This document shows positions 1 to 6,195 of a stretch of DNA of 10,022 bases, piece by piece. Every line of letters begins with the position of its first letter. Position 1 is the stretch's first letter. A model generated the notes under the pieces. That model was not told where the DNA came from and searched no databases. It saw nothing but the letters and a program-made list of their open reading frames with translations. The stretch is from Lentimicrobiaceae bacterium (GTDB taxonomy: Bacteria; Bacteroidota; Bacteroidia; Bacteroidales; JAGONC01). The stretch spans positions 1-10,022 of the forward strand of contig JAUXII010000009.1 of NCBI GenBank assembly GCA_030621075.1. The letters are read 5' to 3'. The translations under genes and the position numbers were made by a program.

Positions 1-1
1 G

Positions 2-502
2 CTTATTAAAGTATTTGAGATTGCTTTATTTGGGGGCTTTTTTATCCATATCATTTATGGCGTGATTGTGCAGATACAGAACTGGATGGCCCGGCCAAAG
101 CGGTATAAGGCGGAGGGGTGGTCGCAAACCTCCTTCTTCTCAAAATTTATGATTCATACCGGAGTAATCATTTTTATTTTTTTGGTTATTCATCTTATGA
201 CTTTTTATTTCGTTAAGCTGGGGATCACCAGTGCGCCGCAGGGACCTGAGGCTGTTTTGAACAACCATGATTTTTACCACATGACGGTTAATTTGTTTTC
301 CGTTACAGGGTATGCTGTTTTGTATATTATTCTTTTCATCATTCTCGGATTTCATTTAAACCATGCATTTCAGGCAGCTTTCCAGACATTGGGATTGAAC
401 CATTCAAAATATACCCCGGTTATTAAAGCCCTTGGCACAATTTACTCAATTGTTGTTCCCCTGGGATTTATTACGATCCCGTTATATTTTCTTCTTTCCT
501 GA
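2..502 (+). CDS. sdhC: Succinate dehydrogenase/fumarate reductase cytochrome b subunit, 5' end missing
   Basis: Membrane anchor of complex II, carrying haem b and passing electrons between the iron-sulfur subunit and the quinone pool in the inner membrane. The reading frame is open to the left edge, so the true start lies outside; the GTG at 62 is internal, because the preceding 20 codons encode a continuous hydrophobic helix (FIHIIYG). About 166 codons are visible, against roughly 220-230 for the family. Four hydrophobic segments can be seen, around codons 5-24, 46-72, 102-125 and 143-165. Candidate haem-ligand histidines are His16 (FIHIIYG), His52 or His64 (IHTG, VIHLM) and His118/His121 (FHLNHA), as in single-subunit diheme anchors of the Wolinella FrdC type; which residues bind haem is inference. 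The flavoprotein gene follows after 43 bases and no separate sdhD is present, as expected for Bacteroidota. Confidence 0.93.
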   Translation, partial: LIKVFEIALFGGFFIHIIYGVIVQIQNWMARPKRYKAEGWSQTSFFSKFMIHTGVIIFIFLVIHLMTFYFVKLGITSAPQGPEAVLNNHDFYHMTVNLFSVTGYAVLYIILFIILGFHLNHAFQAAFQTLGLNHSKYTPVIKALGTIYSIVVPLGFITIPLYFLLS

Positions 503-529
503 TTAATATTAAAAAAACATTGATTGATA

Positions 530-545
530 ATAATAACATAATAAC
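530..545 (+). repeat. Perfect 8-base tandem duplication directly before the sdhA start codon
   Basis: ATAATAAC occurs twice in a row at 530-537 and 538-545 and ends exactly at the ATG. It makes the translation leader A/T-rich and probably unstructured, which suits initiation without a Shine-Dalgarno sequence. That functional reading is inference; it may simply be a slippage product. Confidence 0.6.
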
Positions 546-2465
546 ATGAATAGACTCGACGCAAAAATACCAGAAGGACCTTTAGTAGGGAAATGGACCT
601 CTTATAAAGATTCCATGAAATTGGTAAATCCCGCTAACAAAAAAAAGTTGGATATTATTTTGGTAGGCACGGGGCTTGCCGGCAGTGCAGCAGCATCCTC
701 GCTAGGTGAACTTGGATACAATGTAAAGGTCTTTTGTTATCAGGATACCCCGAGAAGGGCACATTCCGTTGCAGCCCAGGGGGGCATTAATGCTGCCAAG
801 AATTATAAAAATGATGGCGATAGCGTATACCGGTTGTTTTACGATATGATTAAAGGTGGAGATTACCGGGCCAGGGAGGCAAATGTTTACCGTGCAGCAG
901 AGGTCAGCAACGCAACCATTGACCAGCTAACCGCCCAGGGTGTACCATTTGCAAGAGAATATGGAGGAGCGTTAGATAACAGGTCGTTTGGCGGAGTACA
1001 GGTATCAAGGACATTTTATGCGAGAGGACAAACCGGCCAGCAATGTTTGCTGGGTGCTTATTCTGGTCTTTCAAGGCAAATTGGCAAAGGAACGGTTAAA
1101 ATGTATAGTCGCCGGGAGATGCTCGACCTGGTGGTCATAGATGGAAAGGCAAGAGGGATTATCACCAGGAACCTGGTTACAGGAGACCTGGAAAGACATT
1201 CAGGACACGCAGTCATCCTCGCAACGGGCGGATATGGAACCATTTATTATTTATCAACACTGGCGGTGTGGTCGAACGCCACAGCGGCCTGGAGTGCGTA
1301 TAAAAAGGGGGCCTTTTTTGGCAACCCGAGTTTTGTTCAGATCCATCCCACCAGCGTTCCTGTGTTGAATGAATATCAGTCGAAGTTAACCCTGATGTCG
1401 GAATCACTCAGAAATGATGGCCGGATTTGGGTTCCAAAGAAAAAGGGTGACAAAAGGCATCCCAATGATATTCCAGAGGGCGAGAGGGATTATTACCTGG
1501 AAAGAAGGTATCCGGCTTTTGGCAATCTGGTTCCAAGAGATGTAGCATCCAGGGCTGCAAAAGAGCGCTGTGATGCTGGTTATGGTGTTGGAGATACCGG
1601 ATTATCCGTTTACCTCGATTTTAAAGATGCCCTTGCCAAACAGGGAAAGAAAGCCATTGAAAGTAAATATGGCAACCTTTTTGAAATGTATGAAAAGATA
1701 GCAGGGGTTATTCCTTATGATGAGCCAATGCGAATCTATCCTGCAGGGCATTATACAATGGGTGGTTTATGGGTGGATTATGATTTGATGACCAATATTC
1801 CGGGTTTGTTTGCTATCGGAGAGGCGAATTTCTCAGACCATGGAGCCAACCGCCTGGGGGCAAGCTCTCTGATGCAGTGCTCAGGTGATGGATATTTTAT
1901 TATTCCTTATACAATTACCAATTATCTTGCTGATGAAATCAGAATACCAAGGATTTCAACAGATAAACCCGAATTTGAAAAGTCTGAAAAAGCAGTGAAA
2001 GAAAAAATTGATAAATTGTTAACCATCAATGGCACGCAAACAGCAACCTCTTTTCACAAGCGACTCGGTAAGATTCTGTGGGATTATAGTGGGATGGCAA
2101 GGAACAAAGAGGGCCTGGATAAAGCAATGGATATGATTAAGGAGTTGCAAAAGGAATTTTGGCGTGATGTTAAAATTCCAGGATCTGCAAACGAACTAAA
2201 CCAGGAACTTGAAAAAGCAGTTCATGTGGATGATTTCTTTGAGTTGGCAAAGTTATTAGTGACTGATGCTTTGCACCGTAAGGAATCATGTGGGGCACAT
2301 TTCAGGGAAGAGAGCCAGACTGATACAGGAGAGGCAAAGCGCGATGATGCGAATTTTTCTTTTGTCTCGGCATGGGAATATCAAGGCGAAGAGCTCCCTC
2401 CCAAATTGCATAAAGAAGATTTGACATTTGAATATGTTGAAGTTAAAGAGAGGAGTTATAAATAA
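546..2465 (+). CDS. sdhA: Succinate dehydrogenase/fumarate reductase flavoprotein subunit
   Basis: Catalytic subunit of complex II, interconverting succinate and fumarate with covalently bound FAD on the cytoplasmic face of the membrane. The 639-residue protein is full length for the Bacteroidota type. Visible motifs: the FAD dinucleotide fold GTGLAG (41-46); His73 in [11 protein letters not shown], the expected covalent FAD attachment site; His267 in [13 protein letters not shown] (285-292); Arg331 in LVPRD, the likely proton-shuttle arginine; His402 in GHYTMGG; the FAD-contacting [10 protein letters not shown] (432-441); and [13 protein letters not shown] (577-589) near the C terminus. No key residue is missing. 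The ATG at 546 is the sensible start: the leader before it has only A, T and C for 19 bases and no Shine-Dalgarno match, which is normal in this phylum. It is almost certainly co-transcribed with the genes on both sides. Whether the enzyme runs mainly as dehydrogenase or fumarate reductase cannot be decided from sequence. Confidence 0.97.
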   Translation: MNRLDAKIPEGPLVGKWTSYKDSMKLVNPANKKKLDIILVGTGLAGSAAASSLGELGYNVKVFCYQDTPRRAHSVAAQGGINAAKNYKNDGDSVYRLFYDMIKGGDYRAREANVYRAAEVSNATIDQLTAQGVPFAREYGGALDNRSFGGVQVSRTFYARGQTGQQCLLGAYSGLSRQIGKGTVKMYSRREMLDLVVIDGKARGIITRNLVTGDLERHSGHAVILATGGYGTIYYLSTLAVWSNATAAWSAYKKGAFFGNPSFVQIHPTSVPVLNEYQSKLTLMSESLRNDGRIWVPKKKGDKRHPNDIPEGERDYYLERRYPAFGNLVPRDVASRAAKERCDAGYGVGDTGLSVYLDFKDALAKQGKKAIESKYGNLFEMYEKIAGVIPYDEPMRIYPAGHYTMGGLWVDYDLMTNIPGLFAIGEANFSDHGANRLGASSLMQCSGDGYFIIPYTITNYLADEIRIPRISTDKPEFEKSEKAVKEKIDKLLTINGTQTATSFHKRLGKILWDYSGMARNKEGLDKAMDMIKELQKEFWRDVKIPGSANELNQELEKAVHVDDFFELAKLLVTDALHRKESCGAHFREESQTDTGEAKRDDANFSFVSAWEYQGEELPPKLHKEDLTFEYVEVKERSYK

Positions 2466-2536
2466 CGGAACATTGGTGGTATTTATAATCCCAAATGAAT
2501 ATTTGTAGCAATAGTAAAGAATCAATACAAAAAAAA

Positions 2537-3292
2537 ATGAATATAAAACTTAACATCTGGCGGCAAAAAAATGCTAAAGCAAAGGGAAAATTTGTTAAAT
2601 ATACCCTGGAAGATGTTTCCCCTGAAATGTCATTTCTCGAAATGATGGATGCTTTGAATACGAAGTTGATAGTGCAGGGAGGTGAGCCAGTGGCCTTTGA
2701 GAGTGATTGCAGGGAAGGGATTTGTGGTTGCTGTAGCTTATATATTAATGGCCATCCTCATGGCCCGGGTGAAAAAATAACAACGTGTGAATTGCATATG
2801 CGTTCTTTCAAGGATGGGGGAACCATTACTGTAGAGCCCTGGAGAGCTAAAGCATTTCCTGTTGTTAAGGATTTAATTGTTGATAGGAACGCCTTTGATA
2901 AGATCATGGCCGCCGGGGGGTTTATATCAATTAATGCTGGTTCGGCACAGGATTCCAATGCTATCCTGGTGAGAAAAGAGAAATCCGATGAAGTGTTTGA
3001 TTCGGCATCCTGTATCGGATGTGGGGCATGTGTTGCTGCATGTAAGAATGCATCCGCAATGCTTTTTGTTTCTGCCAAAGTCTCACAGTTTGCATTATTA
3101 CCGCAGGGCAGGGTAGAAGCAAAACAAAGGGTACAGAAAATGGTTGCTAAAATGGATGAACTTGGATTTGGAAACTGTACCAACACATACGCTTGTGAAG
3201 CCGAATGTCCGAAAGGAATAAAGATCACCAACATCGCACGGATGAACAGGGAATTTATCGGGGCGAAAGTTGGGGCGCAGAAAGTTGTGTGA
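2537..3292 (+). CDS. sdhB: Succinate dehydrogenase/fumarate reductase iron-sulfur subunit
   Basis: Electron-transfer subunit of complex II, linking FAD to the haem/quinone sites through three iron-sulfur clusters. From the ATG at 2537 it is 251 residues, the usual family length. The N-terminal plant-ferredoxin-like domain has the [2Fe-2S] ligands Cys58, Cys63, Cys66 and Cys84 (CREGICGCC, then TTCELH), with one extra cysteine at 65. The C-terminal helical domain has Cys159, Cys162, Cys165 and Cys224 for [4Fe-4S], and Cys169, Cys214 and Cys220 for [3Fe-4S], the arrangement known from E. coli SdhB. An in-frame ATG at 2495 would add 14 residues ([14 protein letters not shown]), but these lack family character, whereas [10 protein letters not shown] is the typical start of this subunit. 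The gap to sdhA is 71 bases with the downstream start. Last gene of the complex II operon. Confidence 0.96.
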   Translation: MNIKLNIWRQKNAKAKGKFVKYTLEDVSPEMSFLEMMDALNTKLIVQGGEPVAFESDCREGICGCCSLYINGHPHGPGEKITTCELHMRSFKDGGTITVEPWRAKAFPVVKDLIVDRNAFDKIMAAGGFISINAGSAQDSNAILVRKEKSDEVFDSASCIGCGACVAACKNASAMLFVSAKVSQFALLPQGRVEAKQRVQKMVAKMDELGFGNCTNTYACEAECPKGIKITNIARMNREFIGAKVGAQKVV

Positions 3293-3310
3293 ATGGAAGT
3301 CACCCCGGTG

Positions 3311-3363
3311 CGGTAAGCCGGTAGCCGGTAGCCGGTAGCCGGTAGCCAGTAGCCAGTAGCCAG
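3311..3363. repeat. Heptanucleotide tandem repeat between sdhB and holB
   Basis: Four perfect CCGGTAG units (3318-3345) are followed by two CCAGTAG variants (3346-3359) and a broken unit; a degenerate copy (CGGTAAG) precedes them at 3311-3317. The 7-base period would break any reading frame and the array lies in a 98-base gap without a gene. CCGG is self-complementary, so neighbouring units could pair as CCGG-TAG-CCGG, a 4-bp stem with a 3-base loop. There is no T-run after it, so it does not look like an intrinsic terminator. Function unknown; likely a slippage-prone microsatellite. Confidence 0.9.
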
Positions 3364-3390
3364 AGGGTTTATCATGTATTATGAAAGCGT

Positions 3391-4542
3391 ATGTTATTTG
3401 CAAACATCATCGGCCAGGAAAACATTAAAAAACGCCTTGTTCAAACGGTTGAGGATAATCGTGTTAGTCATGCACAGCTCTTTCTGGGGCCGGAAGGGTC
3501 GGGAAAACTGGCCCTGGCTATTGCTTATGCCCAGTATGTAAATTGTGAAAACAAACAAAACGAGGATTCCTGTGGAACATGCGCATCGTGTTTAAAATAC
3601 GATAAACTCATCCACCCTGATCTGCATTTTGTATATCCTGTTGCCAATACAAAAAAAGCCCCTTCCAAAGCAAAAAGCAAAGATTATCTTGACGACTGGC
3701 GTGAATTGCTGTTGGAGAAGAAGTATTATATTTCCCTTGGCGACTGGTATGAAAAGATTGAAATAGAAAACAAACAGGGCATTATCAATACTTTCGATTG
3801 TAATGAAATCATCAAAACCCTGGGCTATAAATCGTTTGAGTCGGAATATAAAGTGATGATAATATGGATGGTTGAGAAATTGTATCATGCCGCAGCCCCG
3901 AAGATCCTGAAAATTCTGGAAGAGCCGCCCGACAAAACCCTTTTTATCTTAGTGTCGGAACAACAGGATAAAATTATTAACACTATTATTTCAAGGACAC
4001 AGATTGTTAAAATCCCAAGATTAACAGACCAGGAGATTTTTGATGCATTGAAAACAGGGTTTGATAGCCATTCGATGGAAGCGCAACGCATTGTTAACCT
4101 TGTGAGGGGTAATTTCAGAGAGGCGGTGAGGAAAGAAACCGTCCAACAAGATAGCGACGATTATCTTAAATCATTTATTCAATGGATGCGCCTTTGCTTT
4201 CAAAGAAACATTTCCGGCATTCAACAATTTGTTGAACAAATGGCCAAGTCCGGCAGAGAAAAACAAAAAGGGTTTCTTCAATATGCAATACAATTTATCA
4301 GGGAGTGTGTTCTGATACAATATAGTAATAATCAACTGGTTCGTCTTAATCCCGGTGAATTAGAATTTGCCGGAAATTTTGCACCCTTTATCCATTCAAA
4401 AAACATTAGCGAAATTACAGAAGAATTAAATAATGCAATATTTCATATTGAAAGAAATGCTAATCCGTCTATTTTATTCATGGATCTTTCACTTAAGATT
4501 AACAGACTCCTGAAAACAGGCCCTCTACAAAATAACCAATAA
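3391..4542 (+). CDS. holB: DNA polymerase III subunit delta'
   Basis: Clamp-loader subunit that, with delta and tau/gamma, loads the sliding clamp on primed DNA. The 383-residue protein opens with FANIIGQENIKKRL and then SHAQLFLGPEGSGK, whose Walker-A-like loop GPEGSGK spans 33-39. A four-cysteine zinc module follows (Cys52, Cys61, Cys64, Cys67). The sensor region carries APKILKILEEPP (169-180), the characteristic clamp-loader signature, and SRTQ (201-204) stands where many relatives have the SRC motif. I see no classical DExx Walker B: the corresponding strand reads VMIIWMVEK, so hydrolysis is doubtful, as in many delta' proteins. The C-terminal third (about 215-383) is a poorly conserved helical domain. 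The ATG at 3391 is the only start in frame near the conserved N terminus; no Shine-Dalgarno match is near. ricT follows after 63 bases. Confidence 0.92.
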   Translation: MLFANIIGQENIKKRLVQTVEDNRVSHAQLFLGPEGSGKLALAIAYAQYVNCENKQNEDSCGTCASCLKYDKLIHPDLHFVYPVANTKKAPSKAKSKDYLDDWRELLLEKKYYISLGDWYEKIEIENKQGIINTFDCNEIIKTLGYKSFESEYKVMIIWMVEKLYHAAAPKILKILEEPPDKTLFILVSEQQDKIINTIISRTQIVKIPRLTDQEIFDALKTGFDSHSMEAQRIVNLVRGNFREAVRKETVQQDSDDYLKSFIQWMRLCFQRNISGIQQFVEQMAKSGREKQKGFLQYAIQFIRECVLIQYSNNQLVRLNPGELEFAGNFAPFIHSKNISEITEELNNAIFHIERNANPSILFMDLSLKINRLLKTGPLQNNQ

Positions 4543-4568
4543 GGAACAAAAAATGAGAAAGTTTTGTT

Positions 4569-4576
4569 TAAATTTG
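4569..4576 (+). promoter_or_regulatory. Candidate Bacteroidota -7 promoter box upstream of the RicT-like gene
   Basis: TAAATTTG matches the TAnnTTTG -7 consensus of the Bacteroidota housekeeping sigma factor and lies 29 bases before the ATG at 4606, in the 63-base gap after holB. No TTTG-like -33 element is seen at the expected distance upstream, and the region is A/T-rich, so a chance match is quite possible. If real, ricT and the genes after it could be transcribed separately from holB. Confidence 0.3.
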
Positions 4577-4605
4577 CAACAATATAGAGTTTAAGCAAAT
4601 AAATA

Positions 4606-5718
4606 ATGGAAGAAAAAATAATAATAGATAGCGTACAAAATGTTTTCTTTTCCCGGGGATGCACCAAAGAACCAAAACTATATCAAAAAAACAACGATAT
4701 TTTCTCACACGGTTGTAGCAAACTTGATTCCTATGATTGGCTAAAGGATGTGATTTTACCACAAAACCAAGCCCAATTTGATTGCATTGAGGTACGGTTT
4801 AAGAATAGCCGAAAAGATTTTTTCCGGATTACCGATGGATTGCAGTTTTTGGTTGGCGATATTGTGGCCGTTGAGGCGTCTCCCGGACATGATGTTGGTG
4901 TTGTAACCCTTACGGGTGAGATCGTCAGGATGCAAATGAGAAGGAAAAAAGAAGATCCTAAATCTGAAATCATTAAAAAGGTTTATCGGAAGGCCAGGAT
5001 ATCTGATGTTGAGAAATGGCTAACAGCTGTTTCACGTGAAAATGATACCTTGTTCAAAGCACGCAGGATAGCTTCAGATCTTGACCTGAAGATGAAGATT
5101 AATGATATTGAATATCAAGGCGATAATACAAAAGCAATTTTTTATTATACAGCGGAAGAAAGAGTTGATTTTAGAGAATTGATTAAAGTGTTGGCCGAAG
5201 AGTTTAAGGTGCGTATTGAGATGCGACAAATTGGCGCCAGACAGGAATCAAGCAGGTTGGGAGGCATTGGCACCTGTGGAAGAGAATTATGTTGTTCAAC
5301 CTGGCTCACACAGTTTCAAACGGTCTCTACAAATACGGCAAGGATTCAACAATTGTCGCTTAATCCGCAAAAACTTACTGGCCAATGTGGGAAATTGAAA
5401 TGTTGCCTGAATTATGAATATGATATTTATTTGGATGCTTTGCAAAATTTTCCAGACCGAAATGTCGTTCTTAAAACGAAAAAAGGTGAAGCAGTGCATC
5501 AGAAGTCAGATGTATTTCAAAATATCATGTGGTACTCTTATGCCGATGATCAGGCAAACCTGCTAGCCATTCCCATTGATAAGGTATTTGATATCATTGA
5601 ACAGAACAAAAAAGGCATTCAACCTGAAAAATTGGAAGACTATGCTTATTCGAGAGAACAAAAAATTGATTTTGGACAAGTGGTTGGCCAGGACAATCTT
5701 GACCGGTTTGATGGTTAA
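4606..5718 (+). CDS. ricT: PSP1 domain protein, RicT/YaaT family
   Basis: Member of the PSP1 C-terminal domain family. The best-studied relative, B. subtilis RicT (YaaT), works in the RicA-RicF-RicT iron-sulfur complex that influences RNase Y-dependent RNA processing; the role in Bacteroidota is not established, so the function here is by homology only. The 370-residue protein has a small beta-rich region (about 58-110, including VGDIVAVEASPGHDVGVV), then the PSP1 core, with two cysteine-rich motifs: GTCGRELCC (Cys224, Cys229, Cys230) and GQCGKLKCC (Cys261, Cys266, Cys267). These are conserved family positions and plausible cluster or metal ligands. The N terminus has two further cysteines in similar settings, SRGCTK (Cys19) and SHGCSK (Cys37). 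It follows holB as in B. subtilis, and its last 8 bases overlap gldH. Confidence 0.88.
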   Translation: MEEKIIIDSVQNVFFSRGCTKEPKLYQKNNDIFSHGCSKLDSYDWLKDVILPQNQAQFDCIEVRFKNSRKDFFRITDGLQFLVGDIVAVEASPGHDVGVVTLTGEIVRMQMRRKKEDPKSEIIKKVYRKARISDVEKWLTAVSRENDTLFKARRIASDLDLKMKINDIEYQGDNTKAIFYYTAEERVDFRELIKVLAEEFKVRIEMRQIGARQESSRLGGIGTCGRELCCSTWLTQFQTVSTNTARIQQLSLNPQKLTGQCGKLKCCLNYEYDIYLDALQNFPDRNVVLKTKKGEAVHQKSDVFQNIMWYSYADDQANLLAIPIDKVFDIIEQNKKGIQPEKLEDYAYSREQKIDFGQVVGQDNLDRFDG

Positions 5719-6181
5719 AGTAGCGAAATTCCCAGTTTTTTTATTGCTGATATTCTTCCTTGCAGGTTGCGACAACTCGTTGGTTTTTGAAGAAAATCAT
5801 CAAATTCGCGATGGCGAATGGAACAAATCCGACATACGACAATTTTCGTTTAAAATCACCGACACTGCCGCACTGAATAATGTATATATAAATATTCGGA
5901 ATACGACAGATTACCAGTATAGTAACATATATTTTTTTATTGACACTCAATTTCCGGATGGCATGAAATTTCGAGATACAGTCGAGTGTTTTCTGGCTGA
6001 TAATTCCGGAAAATGGCTTGGCAAAGGAATGGGCAAGGTAAAAGATAACCAAATACCCCTGAGGAAAATGGTTAGATTTCCTGATACAGGCACCTATTCT
6101 ATGCAAATAGAACAGGCAATGAGAATGGATGTGCTAAAAGGAATTGTAGATATTGGGATTAGAGTAGAAAAACAGAAATAA
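5711..6181 (+). CDS. gldH: GldH-like gliding motility lipoprotein
   Basis: Predicted envelope lipoprotein of 156 residues. The start at 5711 gives a textbook lipoprotein signal: short basic N terminus (MVKVAK), hydrophobic core (FPVFLLLIFF) and lipobox LAGC with Cys20 as the lipidated residue. Starting further upstream (frame open from 5576) would lie wholly inside ricT and destroy this signal. The mature part begins DNSLVFEENHQI and is predicted mostly beta; motifs such as NIRNTTDYQYSN and the phrase DTVECFLADNSGKWLGKG fit the GldH family. GldH was found through Flavobacterium johnsoniae gliding mutants, but the family is widespread in non-gliding Bacteroidota, so gliding should not be assumed. 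Its ATG overlaps the ricT stop (ATGGTTAA), suggesting translational coupling. The penicillin-binding protein gene follows after 14 bases. Confidence 0.85.
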   Translation: MVKVAKFPVFLLLIFFLAGCDNSLVFEENHQIRDGEWNKSDIRQFSFKITDTAALNNVYINIRNTTDYQYSNIYFFIDTQFPDGMKFRDTVECFLADNSGKWLGKGMGKVKDNQIPLRKMVRFPDTGTYSMQIEQAMRMDVLKGIVDIGIRVEKQK

Positions 6182-6195
6182 TCCATATTGTTTTG

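Noticed and set aside
62..502. GTG at 62 as the start of the cytochrome b gene
   Set aside because: The frame is open to the left edge and the preceding codons encode a matching hydrophobic helix with a histidine, so the gene continues upstream of the window.
3318..3363. Heptamer array as a CRISPR or an intrinsic terminator
   Set aside because: Units are 7 bases with no spacers, and the 4-bp stems are not followed by a T-run.
2758..3403. Two long minus-strand reading frames over the end of sdhB and the heptamer repeat, with repeated GYWLPAT-like residues
   Set aside because: They lie opposite a well-supported gene and their repetitive start is just the heptamer array translated; no family resemblance.
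5576..5710. Upstream extension of gldH inside ricT
   Set aside because: The extension would bury the signal peptide and lipobox 45 residues inside the protein; the ATG at 5711 gives a perfect lipoprotein signal.
5741..6106. Minus-strand frame of about 120 codons opposite gldH
   Set aside because: It is antisense to a clear lipoprotein gene, has no recognisable motif and no plausible start context.
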